Part shown: positions 52,786 through 60,475 of the stretch, one piece after another
Position numbering within the stretch: position 1 is the first letter of the stretch
Layout: every line of letters starts with the position of its first letter
Source of the DNA: Sphingomonadales bacterium UBA7471
Lineage (GTDB): Bacteria > Pseudomonadota > Alphaproteobacteria > Sphingomonadales > Sphingomonadaceae
Direction: 5' to 3'
DNA: 64,000 nt
Assembly (NCBI GenBank): GCA_002479765.1
Contig: DLOZ01000010.1
Location: forward strand, 104,136 to 168,135
The notes under the pieces: generated by a model
What the model saw: the letters and a program-made list of their open reading frames with translations, nothing else
Databases searched by the model: none
What the model was told of the DNA's origin: nothing
Program-made: the position numbers and the translations under genes

Positions 52786-53670
52786 ATGTCCAACAATCTA
52801 CTGATTATTATTGCGGTGGCCATTATTGCCATTTTATGTTTGTGGTTGCTCGCGCGTAACGGCGCGAAGAAGACAGCTGCCCCATCCAAAGATTTAGCGC
52901 CGCCTCCATCGGCAGTTGTTCCGGCATCACCTACTACTAAGGTGCCTGCTGCACCCAAGGCGGCGGACGGTCCTGCGCCCGCGAAGAAAACCGCAAAAGC
53001 CAAGGTAAAAGCATCACCGAAAGCTGCGGCAAAGAAGGCTGCGCCAGCAGCTGCCGCGAAGCCAGTTGCGGCAAAGGCCAAAACGGCGAAGGTGCCTGCA
53101 CCGAAAGCTGCACCGAAAGCTGCACCGAAAGCTGCAGCAACAAAGGCCGCGCCGAAAGCCGCTCCGAAAGCTGCCCCAAAAGCCGCACCGAAAGCCGCAG
53201 CGCCGAAGCCTGCTGCACCTAAGGCTGCTAAACCGAAGGCCGCAGTCGCCAAGGTTCCAGCGCCCAAGCCAGCAGCAAAGCCTGCAGCAGCAAAGGCAAA
53301 GGCCGCGCCTGCGTCCAAATCCGCGCCAAAAGCTGCAGCGGCCAAGGTAAAGGCAGAAGCCGCACCCAAGCCCAAGGTCGCCAAACCAGCGGCCAAGGCT
53401 AAAGTATCGGTCCCTGACAATCTCGAATTGTTGAAGGGGCTTGGTCCGAAAGTGAACGCTATGCTCAAGGCATTGGGCGTAACCAGCTTTGCCCAAGTGG
53501 CGAGTTGGACGGCAGCCGATGTTGCGGAAATTGATGGCAAGCTCGGCGCATTTGCGGGCCGTATCAGCCGCGATAACTGGGTTGATCAGGCCAAATATCT
53601 CGAGGCGGGCGATGTCGCCGGTTTTGAAAAGAAATATGGCGCGCTGGGTGGCGAAATCGCCAAAGGCTGA
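52786..53670 (+). CDS. Membrane-anchored histone-H1-like protein with helix-hairpin-helix domain
   Basis: Protein of 294 residues in three parts. Residues 4-22 form a single membrane helix (LLIIIAVAIIAILCLWLLA). Residues 25-208 are almost entirely Lys, Ala and Pro with tandem PKAA units, like the tails of eukaryotic H1 and bacterial H1-like proteins, and should be disordered and strongly positive. Residues 211-272 form a helix-hairpin-helix-type domain (LLKGLGPKVNAMLKALGVTSFAQVASWT, then GRISRDNWVDQAKYL) that also occurs at the ends of some alphaproteobacterial NuoE and ribosomal proteins. A strong GGGAGGA precedes the ATG. Tethering of nucleoid DNA or RNA to the membrane is inferred. Confidence 0.8.
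   Translation: MSNNLLIIIAVAIIAILCLWLLARNGAKKTAAPSKDLAPPPSAVVPASPTTKVPAAPKAADGPAPAKKTAKAKVKASPKAAAKKAAPAAAAKPVAAKAKTAKVPAPKAAPKAAPKAAATKAAPKAAPKAAPKAAPKAAAPKPAAPKAAKPKAAVAKVPAPKPAAKPAAAKAKAAPASKSAPKAAAAKVKAEAAPKPKVAKPAAKAKVSVPDNLELLKGLGPKVNAMLKALGVTSFAQVASWTAADVAEIDGKLGAFAGRISRDNWVDQAKYLEAGDVAGFEKKYGALGGEIAKG
53104..53209 (+). repeat. 12-bp tandem repeat array encoding PKAA
   Basis: Imperfect 12-base units (consensus CCGAAAGCTGCA and variants with GCC, GCT, GCA for Ala) repeat about eight times inside the Lys/Ala/Pro tail, giving repeated Pro-Lys-Ala-Ala. Third-position variation shows selection on the protein rather than simple DNA slippage, though copy number could still vary between strains. 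Confidence 0.75.
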
Positions 53671-53675
53671 CCTGA

Positions 53676-53858
53676 TTATTTCTTAATGCGTTTTGGCCTT
53701 GGCTGAAGGTCGCCGCCACAATTGGGGCAACGTCCATTCAGCGGGCCATGCGCGCATGGTGCGCAAAAGGTGCATTCGTAGCTGCAAATCATCGCGTCGC
53801 CGCTGTCCATCGGCAGTGGCGATGTGCATCGTTCGCATATGTCCCGCATTTCCAGCAT
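53676..53858 (-). CDS. DUF1272 zinc-binding protein
   Basis: Protein of 60 residues, DUF1272 family: MLEMRDICERCTSPLP, ICSYECTFCAPCA, and GRCPNCGGDL. Seven to eight cysteines in CxxC pairs indicate two zinc sites. A Shine-Dalgarno (AAGGA) lies 7 bases before the ATG at 53858, which is preferred over the upstream open frame. It ends 5 bp from the convergent histone-like gene and starts 10 bp after the M48-type gene. Function unknown. Confidence 0.85.
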   Translation of the reverse strand: MLEMRDICERCTSPLPMDSGDAMICSYECTFCAPCAHGPLNGRCPNCGGDLQPRPKRIKK

Positions 53859-53868
53859 CTTATCTTCC

Positions 53869-54603
53869 TTATCGTCCAACCCGTTGCAAACCCGTACCGT
53901 GCATTTTCAACCACTGGTCCGCAGCCTTGCGGTTCCCTTCAAAGAGGAAATCCAACCAAGCGTAGAAGTCGGGACTGTGGTTCATATGCCGCATATGCGC
54001 GACCTCATGTGCGATGACCGAACGGCGCACAGACGCAGGCGCCATGATCAGCCGCCAGCTGAGCGAAATGGTCCCCCGGCTGGAACAGCTGCCCCACCGG
54101 CTGCGCGGATCGCCCAGCGACAAGCGCGGGACCGGTTCACCGGCTTTGTCGCAATAATGCGCGATTTCTTTGGTGAAAATCCGCCGTGCTTCGCCCTTGA
54201 GCCATCGCAAGATGCGGGCTTCGACCGACTCCCTTGGACCACCCAAGCGCAGCATGCCTTCGCCGCAGCGAATGCTGCGCGGCCATTCTTCGCGCCATTC
54301 AATCAGGTGGCTTTCGCCTTCGACGGCGATTTCGCTGCCAGGGGCGATGGGGGCAATGTCAGGCGCGCTGTTTAACCGCGTGGCGATCCATTCGCGTTTC
54401 TTTTCAACAAAATCGAGCGCCACATTTGTCGGCGTATAATGCGGCATCGTTATGCGGATTTCGCGTTTCACGGCATCGGCGCGCATCGAAATGCGCTTTG
54501 CCCGCGGGTTGCGGCGAATGCGCACGGGTACGCTTTCCCCTTCTATGACCACTTCAGGATCAGAGAGGCTGTTCGACAATATGGTTTTCAAGCGGCCCAG
54601 CAT
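53869..54603 (-). CDS. M48/YgjP-type zinc metallopeptidase (SprT-like)
   Basis: Protein of about 244 residues. The C-terminal part has the zinc motif VIAHEVAHMRHMNHSPDFY (HExxH, third ligand His) and the WGSCSSRGTISLSWRLIMAP strand that marks the YgjP/SprT-like (DUF45) family. The N-terminal part contains IRRNPRAKRISMRADAVKREIRI. The ATG at 54603 overlaps the YcgN end by 44 bp; a GTG at 54552 is an alternative that would avoid the overlap. Role not known; related proteins act in protein or DNA-protein-crosslink cleavage. Confidence 0.85.
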   Translation of the reverse strand: MLGRLKTILSNSLSDPEVVIEGESVPVRIRRNPRAKRISMRADAVKREIRITMPHYTPTNVALDFVEKKREWIATRLNSAPDIAPIAPGSEIAVEGESHLIEWREEWPRSIRCGEGMLRLGGPRESVEARILRWLKGEARRIFTKEIAHYCDKAGEPVPRLSLGDPRSRWGSCSSRGTISLSWRLIMAPASVRRSVIAHEVAHMRHMNHSPDFYAWLDFLFEGNRKAADQWLKMHGTGLQRVGR

Positions 54604-54994
54604 GCAGTTCCGATATAGCCCGACCTTTGACCGACATGCCAGCGTCATGAATCGTCTGGCGGCTTCCGCTCACCAGATAATGCCATTCGGGAAGTGGTTT
54701 TCCCGCCGCGCGCAGGACATAGGCGCAGGTGGAGGGTAGCCAGACATAATCATCAATCTTGTCGGCGGTCAGCCGAAGACATTCGGGCACAATCGCCCGA
54801 CGTCCGCGATAGTCGGCACATTGGCATGTCTGCAAATCCAGCAATTTGCAGGCAACATTGGTGGGGTAGATGCGGCCGGTATCTTCGTCTTCCACCTTGT
54901 TGAGACAGCATTTCCCGCAGCCATCGCACAATGCCTCCCATTGTGCGCGGTCGAGGCTCTCTATCGGAGCTTCCCAAAAAGGCGCTTCGTTCAA
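54560..54994 (-). CDS. YcgN family cysteine cluster protein
   Basis: Protein of 144 residues whose N-terminus, NEAPFWEAPIESLDRAQWEALCDGCGKCCLNKVEDEDTG, closely matches E. coli YcgN. Several cysteines (CDGCGKCC, CQCADY, CAYVL) suggest an Fe-S or metal site (the CxxCxxCC class). The start is proposed as TTG at 54994, one base after the SCO1 stop, because it gives a family-length N-terminus; no strong Shine-Dalgarno is seen, and an ATG at 55048 inside the SCO1 gene is possible. Function unknown. Confidence 0.85.
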   Translation of the reverse strand: MNEAPFWEAPIESLDRAQWEALCDGCGKCCLNKVEDEDTGRIYPTNVACKLLDLQTCQCADYRGRRAIVPECLRLTADKIDDYVWLPSTCAYVLRAAGKPLPEWHYLVSGSRQTIHDAGMSVKGRAISELHAGPLENHIVEQPL

Positions 54995-54995
54995 A

Positions 54996-55616
54996 TCAGC
55001 GCACCCATTTTGCCAATTCCGCCTCAACCAAATTAGGTGCGCCTTCATTGATGTCGGTATTGGGAACGTCGGCGGGCATAAGCGCCAAAGGCTTGCCATC
55101 GGGCCCCATCAAATAAGGTGTCTGGCTATGGCTCATCAGATAGCTTTCGGGCGAGGAGCCTTCGACACGGCTGGCGTAAATCGCAAATTTTTTTGCTGCG
55201 TCTGCGATTTCGGCTTCTGTCCCGGTGAGCCCAATCGCGCGCGGATGAAATGCGCTGACGAATTGCTTCAGCACGTCTGATGTGTCGCGCAGGGGATCAA
55301 CGGTGATGAAAATAGGCTGAATCTTTGCGCCAAGCTCCGGATAGCGTTTCTCATAGGCTTTTAACCCTGCCATCAGATTCTGCATGTCGGGCGTGCAGAT
55401 ATCGGGGCAGTTGGTGTATCCAAAATAGACGATACGATATGCGCCGTCGAATTCCTTGAACGTCCGCTTTTTGCCATTTTGATCGGTCAGCGTAAAATCA
55501 CCGCCAATGGTTGCACCGGCCAGAGGGGCTTCGCTCAATGGGGGCTGTGCGGGGGGTGAATCACATGCCGACAGCAATAGCGCGGCGGAGAGGGTGAAAA
55601 TCAATTTTTTGTTCAT
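54996..55616 (-). CDS. SCO1/SenC family copper chaperone lipoprotein
   Basis: Protein of 206 residues that helps deliver copper to the CuA site of cytochrome c oxidase subunit II. A lipoprotein signal (MNKKLIFTLSAALLLSACDS) is followed by a thioredoxin-like domain with the copper-binding YTNCPDIC and the third ligand His in LMSHSQTPYLM. The oxidase operon is about 21 kb away in this window. An ATG five codons upstream is possible. One base separates it from YcgN. Confidence 0.92.
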   Translation of the reverse strand: MNKKLIFTLSAALLLSACDSPPAQPPLSEAPLAGATIGGDFTLTDQNGKKRTFKEFDGAYRIVYFGYTNCPDICTPDMQNLMAGLKAYEKRYPELGAKIQPIFITVDPLRDTSDVLKQFVSAFHPRAIGLTGTEAEIADAAKKFAIYASRVEGSSPESYLMSHSQTPYLMGPDGKPLALMPADVPNTDINEGAPNLVEAELAKWVR

Positions 55617-55672
55617 AGCGGGGCCAGACATGGTCTGCTAAAGACCAGTTATCAAGTGTGTTGGACATTTAA

Positions 55673-56326
55673 ATGGGGCATCCTTTGTTGAAAAAGCCGT
55701 TTTTTCTCGCCTTGGCCGCAGGGCTGATCTTGCCGATGGGCGCTGGCGTTGTTGCGCCTGCTGCACAAGCCCAGTTTTCAGACAGCTATAATTTCCTGAA
55801 AGCCGTGCGCGATCGCAAGGGCGAGGAAGCCGAAAAATTTCTAGCCGCGCCCGGTTCGGTGATTATCAACACGCGCGACAATTCAACCGGCGAAACCGCG
55901 CTGCATATCGTCATCCAACGCCGTGACGCGACTTGGCTGGGGTATCTGTTACAAAAAGGCGCAAACCCCAATTTGGCAGATAAAAAGGGCACGACGCCTT
56001 TGATGCTCGCCACGCAATTGGGCTTCATCGATGGCATTGATTGGCTTTCGCGTAAAAAGGCGCAGATTGACCAGACCAATCGCGCCGGAGAAACCGCGCT
56101 AATTCTGGCGGTGCAACTGCGCAATGCAGAAGCGGTGCGCATGCTTTTGAAGGCCGGTGCAAATCCGGACAAGAAGGATAGCCGGGCGGGATATTCTGCA
56201 CGCGATTATGCGCTTCAAGACGGACGTGCGAACGCCATTGTTGCGATCATCGAAAATAATGGCAAAATCGATGCGGCAAAGAAACCCGCCGAGCTGGACT
56301 TTTCGGGCATATCTGAACCGAAATAA
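55673..56326 (+). CDS. Exported ankyrin-repeat protein
   Basis: Protein of 217 residues with a signal peptide (to about PAAQA), then ankyrin repeats (TGETALHIVIQRRDATWLGYLLQKGANPNLAD, KGTTPLMLATQLGFIDGIDWLSRKKA, AGETALILAVQLRNAEAVRMLLKAGANPD). It is likely a periplasmic protein-binding module. It is divergent from the SCO1 gene, with a 56-bp gap, so shared regulation is possible; the partner is unknown. Confidence 0.85.
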   Translation: MGHPLLKKPFFLALAAGLILPMGAGVVAPAAQAQFSDSYNFLKAVRDRKGEEAEKFLAAPGSVIINTRDNSTGETALHIVIQRRDATWLGYLLQKGANPNLADKKGTTPLMLATQLGFIDGIDWLSRKKAQIDQTNRAGETALILAVQLRNAEAVRMLLKAGANPDKKDSRAGYSARDYALQDGRANAIVAIIENNGKIDAAKKPAELDFSGISEPK

Positions 56327-56356
56327 GGTCCTTTGGCGCGCCGCGCGCTGGACGGA

Positions 56357-56839
56357 TTATCCGGGGATAAACTTCATCGCGACGCCATTCATGCAATAGC
56401 GTTTGCCCGTTGGCTTTGGACCATCGTTAAACACATGGCCAAGATGTCCGCCGCAGCGCGCGCAATGCACCTCGGTGCGTGGAACGCCGATTTTATAGTC
56501 GGTTTTGGTGCCTATACCGCCGGGCAGTGGCGCATAGAAACTTGGCCAGCCCGTTCCGCTTTCAAACTTGGTAACAGACGCAAACAGCCGCTGGTTACAG
56601 CCCGCGCAGACGAACGTGCCGTTGCGCTTTTCGCCGTTAAGCGGGCTCGTATATGGCCGTTCGGTGTCTTCGCGGCGCAACACGCGGTAGGCGGCAGGTG
56701 ACAAGCGCCTCTTCCATTCCGCATCGCTATATGTCACCGCATAGCGCGTTTTGGCGGTTGCACTCTTGCCGCAGCCAAAGACCAGCACCGCAGCGCCTGC
56801 ACTTGCGAGTGAAAGAAATGTGCGTTTGCTTGGCTGCAT
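56357..56839 (-). CDS. msrB: Peptide-methionine (R)-S-oxide reductase, exported form
   Basis: MsrB repairs methionine-R-sulfoxide in proteins, 160 residues. An N-terminal hydrophobic signal ends in a lipobox-like VFGC. The zinc cysteines are in CAGCNQRLF and CARCGGHLGHVF, and the catalytic Cys is in RYCMNGVAMKF. The signal suggests it protects periplasmic or envelope proteins, which fits the nearby exported proteins. Complete; convergent with the ankyrin gene (30-bp gap). Confidence 0.93.
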   Translation of the reverse strand: MQPSKRTFLSLASAGAAVLVFGCGKSATAKTRYAVTYSDAEWKRRLSPAAYRVLRREDTERPYTSPLNGEKRNGTFVCAGCNQRLFASVTKFESGTGWPSFYAPLPGGIGTKTDYKIGVPRTEVHCARCGGHLGHVFNDGPKPTGKRYCMNGVAMKFIPG

Positions 56840-56900
56840 GACATGTTCCTTTGGGCGCTCCGGCTATGCATATACCGGAAACGTCCAAAAAGCTTTCATA

Positions 56901-58181
56901 TCAATAACGCGACAGTTCGACATCCATCTTGCGATAGCCATGGACGAAGCAGCCAGCCACGCGCTCTGGTTCCGCCACCACATTCGGCCGCAGGCGGCGC
57001 ACTGCCATTTCTTCAAGCAAAATGCGGATCTGCAATTCGGCCAATCGCGCGCCTACGCAACGGTGGATGCCATATCCAAACGCCAAATGGCGACGCGCGT
57101 TTTCGCGGTCGACAATCAACTTATCGGGATTATCGAACACCGTTTCATCCCGGTTGGCCGACAGGTACCACATGCCAATCTTGTCGCCAGCCTTGATGGG
57201 CGCGCCGAACAGGTCATGGTCCTGCAGGGCGGTGCGCCGCATATGCGCCAAAGGCGTCTGCCAACGAATGATTTCGCTGACGGCGTTGGTGATGAACTGG
57301 GGATTTTTCTCCAGCTTTTCGCGTTCGTCGGGGAAGCTGTTGAGCCCATAAGCATAACCCGACATCGAATTGCGGGTCGTGTCGTTTCCGCCCACGATCA
57401 GCAGAATGAGGTTACCCATATATTCAAACTGGCTCATGTCCTTCATCGGCGAATGGATCATGCGGCTGATAAGGTCGGGCGCTTCGCCGCGATCTTTGCG
57501 TTCGTCCCACAGACGCTGAAAATAGGCGCCCATTTCAAACATTTTGGCAAGGCGCGCCTGACGTGTGTCTTCGCAACGGACGAGTTCGATGTCGCCCGCC
57601 CAATCGGACCATTCGGTCAACTTGCGCCGGTCTTCCCAAGGGAAATCGAAAAGCAACGCCAGCATCTGCGTGGTCAGTTCGATGGATACCAGGTCGACCC
57701 AGTCAAATGCTTTGCCAACGGGAAGCGAGTCCAAAAGCTCGCCTGTGCGACGCCGGATATCGCCCGACATGCGGTCCATTTCGCCCGGTGTGAAGGCAGG
57801 CGCAATGACGCGGCGTTCTTCGGTGTGCTTGGGCCGGTCCATCGCAATGAACATCGGCATGATGATTCTTTGGTCTTCGGGGATTGGCTCGGCGAGCGCA
57901 TTGTCGTCGATTAAGGTTATGCCACCATGTTCGAATGACGATGAATAAATGTCGGGCAGCGCTTCGACATGTTGAATGGCTTTGAGCGTCGTGACATTCC
58001 AATAGCTGCCGAAATCGGACCCCTCAATCTTGTTAATCGGCGCTTTTTCACGCATCTCTTTAAAGATGGGGTGCCAGCGATCCTCCGCATAGATTTCGGG
58101 CTTTGTTACGTCCCAATGATGTGGTGCCTTGTTCATTTCCCAAGGCAGTGAATCGCTTTCGATTAGGGGGGCAGTTGCCAT
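56901..58181 (-). CDS. Cytochrome P450, CYP153-like
   Basis: Soluble P450 of 426 residues. The I-helix oxygen-activation motif is GGNDTTRNSMSG, the ExxR is in SEIIRWQTPLAHMRR, and the heme Cys is in FGYGIHRCVGARLAELQIR. PLAHMRRTALQDHDL and the following MWYLSANRD are typical of CYP153 terminal alkane hydroxylases as I know them. No ferredoxin or ferredoxin reductase gene is next to it. A TGACA-N4-TGTCA palindrome lies upstream, and AGGAG precedes the ATG. P450 call firm; CYP153 is inferred. Confidence 0.88.
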   Translation of the reverse strand: MATAPLIESDSLPWEMNKAPHHWDVTKPEIYAEDRWHPIFKEMREKAPINKIEGSDFGSYWNVTTLKAIQHVEALPDIYSSSFEHGGITLIDDNALAEPIPEDQRIIMPMFIAMDRPKHTEERRVIAPAFTPGEMDRMSGDIRRRTGELLDSLPVGKAFDWVDLVSIELTTQMLALLFDFPWEDRRKLTEWSDWAGDIELVRCEDTRQARLAKMFEMGAYFQRLWDERKDRGEAPDLISRMIHSPMKDMSQFEYMGNLILLIVGGNDTTRNSMSGYAYGLNSFPDEREKLEKNPQFITNAVSEIIRWQTPLAHMRRTALQDHDLFGAPIKAGDKIGMWYLSANRDETVFDNPDKLIVDRENARRHLAFGYGIHRCVGARLAELQIRILLEEMAVRRLRPNVVAEPERVAGCFVHGYRKMDVELSRY

Positions 58182-58218
58182 TGTTCTCGACTCCTCTCAG
58201 CACCGAAACTGCCACTAC

Positions 58219-58232
58219 TGACAAAAATGTCA
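58219..58232. promoter_or_regulatory. Palindrome TGACA-N4-TGTCA upstream of the P450
   Basis: A perfect 5-bp inverted repeat with a 4-A spacer lies 38 to 51 bp before the P450 start. On the minus strand it includes TTGACA, which could be a -35 box, so a repressor bound here would block transcription. A TetR-type operator is plausible; no regulator gene is adjacent. Confidence 0.45.
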
Positions 58233-58273
58233 ATCCAGTTTTGAACCGCAACCTATTAAAGGTGATTACACGT

Positions 58274-59500
58274 TCACCCGGGCATTTTGATGAAGCCGAA
58301 CAACCGGCGTGCACCGTCATCCTTGGCACGGCCAGCGCTTCCTGATTTCATGACGTTTTTCTTGAAAAGATACACACCCAGCCGCAGCAACAATATCGCA
58401 AAGAAAATCTGGCCGATAATTGCGACGGCATGATGCCACAAAACCGGTTCAAGCGCGGCGCGTCCAATCATCGCAAAGGGCGAACTGAATGGGAAAATGG
58501 CAACAAATTTCTCGATCGGTTCGCCTGTTTTTGTCAGGGCATAAGAGGCGAAGAAGAAATTGATCAGCTGCGCCATGGTGACGGGCATGGAAATGGTCTG
58601 CACCTCACGCACCGTGGCCGCCATTGCCCCAATCCCGAGGAAAAGCGCGCCGAGCATGAGATAGGTCATGATGAAATAGGTGAAGCACAGGCCAATGAAC
58701 ATGGGCCAGCCAACCGCCGGCGTCGGGAAATTTGGCAAATCCGGTCCGATCGCGGCGACGCCAATCAGTCCAACGCTTGTCCAAACCAATATGCCCAGCA
58801 AGGCCATGCCGAGCATCGCGAACAATTTGCCCAGGAACACCGATTCCATCGGAATGGAGGCGGCGAGAATTTCGATAATCTTGTTCGACTTCTCCTCCAC
58901 CAGATTGGACAGTACCATGCCCGCCAGCAAAATTGTCAGGAAGAAAATGAAAAACTGCCCACCCTGCGCGGTCACGGTGCGCAATTGTTTGTCGTTGTTA
59001 GCGGATTCGACAACAATGTCGGGTATCGAGCGCGGCAGCGTCATCGTACCACCGCTTTGCGCATAGCCTGCCAACAGTTCAATGTCGGCGCGTTCGCGTT
59101 TTATGGCGTTGGCTGTACCGGTTATCACGGGTTTGGCCAGCGTGCCGGTAACGACAACGGTTAGATTATCCGTCTTTTTCGCAAGATAGCTTTGCGGCGC
59201 TTTTTGATCTGCAGCAGGATCGCCGACGACGACCATGCGGGCGAAATAGCTGTCCCCCAATGTCTTCGAAAGCGACTCGCGGGCCGACAGGATTTTTGCG
59301 GCCTCCTCTTTGGCCAACGCAATGCCGACAACGGGTTGCGACACGTCTTTGGCGATTTGCCCACCCAAATTACCCGCTGCAAATCCGACAAGCAGAGGGA
59401 AGAAAGGGCCAAGCAGGAAGAAGATAAAGGCCTTGGAATAGATGATCGCCGTAAAATCCCGGCGGGCAATGACGAAGGCGGCGCGGATGATTTCCTTCAT
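58274..59500 (-). CDS. ABC transporter permease, NatB/ABC-2 type
   Basis: Membrane protein of 408 residues: one helix near the N-terminus (AFIFFLLGPFFPLLVGFAAGN), a long periplasmic domain (about 60-185), then five or six helices starting with GQFFIFFLTILLAGMVLSNLVEEKSNKIIEILAASIPMESVFLGK, the ABC-2 signature. Exporters of this type pump sodium, drugs or lipids. Overlaps the ATPase gene by 4 bp. Confidence 0.88.
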   Translation of the reverse strand: MKEIIRAAFVIARRDFTAIIYSKAFIFFLLGPFFPLLVGFAAGNLGGQIAKDVSQPVVGIALAKEEAAKILSARESLSKTLGDSYFARMVVVGDPAADQKAPQSYLAKKTDNLTVVVTGTLAKPVITGTANAIKRERADIELLAGYAQSGGTMTLPRSIPDIVVESANNDKQLRTVTAQGGQFFIFFLTILLAGMVLSNLVEEKSNKIIEILAASIPMESVFLGKLFAMLGMALLGILVWTSVGLIGVAAIGPDLPNFPTPAVGWPMFIGLCFTYFIMTYLMLGALFLGIGAMAATVREVQTISMPVTMAQLINFFFASYALTKTGEPIEKFVAIFPFSSPFAMIGRAALEPVLWHHAVAIIGQIFFAILLLRLGVYLFKKNVMKSGSAGRAKDDGARRLFGFIKMPG

Positions 59501-60429
59501 TTCGCTTCTCCCATATGCGCGTCATCCATTTCCGCAGCGACCGCTTCACCAGCGATGGCCACGAACGCATCGTGCAGCCCCGGCCTTTCAATCGATAGCG
59601 ATTTGACGCCAGCCTTGCCCTCGACCAGCGCCGTCAGCAGCGGTTCCACCCCGGTTTCGGGCAAGGTGAAATGCCACCAATTGCCTTCTGCTTTGGTTTC
59701 AGAGGGCAGCGCTGATCGCCATGGCCCGTCCAGCGTTTCGGTTTCCAGATGCACCTGCGGCCGCAGGCGGTCACGCGCTTCGGATACCAACCCGTCGAAA
59801 CTGATTTTACCCTGTGCGATAATGGCGATGCGTTCGCACAAACGTTCGGCATGCGCGATGACATGGGTGGAGAAAATCACGGTCACACCCTTGGCGGCTT
59901 GCGCGCGGATCATCTTTTCAAGCTTGGCCTGATTGAGCGCATCCAGCCCCGAAAAAGGTTCGTCGAGTACGATCAGCTTTGGATCGTGCACGATTGTCCC
60001 CATCAGCTGCACCGTCTGGGCCATCCCCTTCGAAAGCTGCCTGATCTGGCGGTCCGCGGCATATCCAAGGCCAGCTTCTTCCAGCAAAGCCCGCCCTTTT
60101 TTCGCGCCCTCTTTTAACGATAGCCCGCGCAGCGCGCCCATGAACGCAATCGTGTCAACCGCGCGCATTGATTGATACAGGCCGCGTTCTTCGGGCAAAT
60201 ATCCAACATTACGGGACTGTGTTATCGGGCGGTCCGAACCCAGCAGGCTGCGTGTTCCGGCATCCGGATCAATGATACCCAGCAAGGTGCGCAACATGGT
60301 GGTCTTGCCAGCGCCATTTGGACCCAAAATGCCAAAAATGCTGCCCTCCGGAATGTTGAGGTTGACCCCGTCGACGGCACGAAAGCCATCGAATTGCTTT
60401 ATGAGCCCCTTTGCCTCTATTGCGTACAT
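59497..60429 (-). CDS. ABC transporter ATP-binding protein, NatA type
   Basis: ATPase of 310 residues partnering the NatB-like permease. Walker A GPNGAGKTTMLR, Q-loop and signature region with RQLSKGMAQTVQLMGTIVHDPKLIVLDEPFSGLD, and H-loop FSTHVIAHAERL. After the ABC domain there is a C-terminal extension (about 235-310) as in NatA-like ATPases. The ATG at 60429 with GGGG nine bases upstream is preferred; the frame runs far upstream without family-like sequence. Divergent from queG by 46 bp. Confidence 0.93.
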   Translation of the reverse strand: MYAIEAKGLIKQFDGFRAVDGVNLNIPEGSIFGILGPNGAGKTTMLRTLLGIIDPDAGTRSLLGSDRPITQSRNVGYLPEERGLYQSMRAVDTIAFMGALRGLSLKEGAKKGRALLEEAGLGYAADRQIRQLSKGMAQTVQLMGTIVHDPKLIVLDEPFSGLDALNQAKLEKMIRAQAAKGVTVIFSTHVIAHAERLCERIAIIAQGKISFDGLVSEARDRLRPQVHLETETLDGPWRSALPSETKAEGNWWHFTLPETGVEPLLTALVEGKAGVKSLSIERPGLHDAFVAIAGEAVAAEMDDAHMGEAK

Positions 60430-60475
60430 ACTGATTTGCCCCGGAGAGATGGTCGGTGCTGAATAAGGTTGGTGC

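Noticed and set aside
53104..53209. Repeats considered as a CRISPR array
   Set aside because: Units are 12 bp, contiguous without spacers, and in frame within a protein; no cas genes are nearby.
52755..53540. Ala/Phe/Gly-rich minus-strand frame opposite the histone-like gene
   Set aside because: Its repetitive hydrophobic sequence is produced by the reverse complement of the PKAA repeats; the plus-strand protein has a strong Shine-Dalgarno and a recognisable C-terminal domain.
56751..57914. 387-residue plus-strand frame opposite msrB and the P450
   Set aside because: Shadow of the P450 coding strand; it crosses the end of msrB and has no ribosome-binding site or family features.
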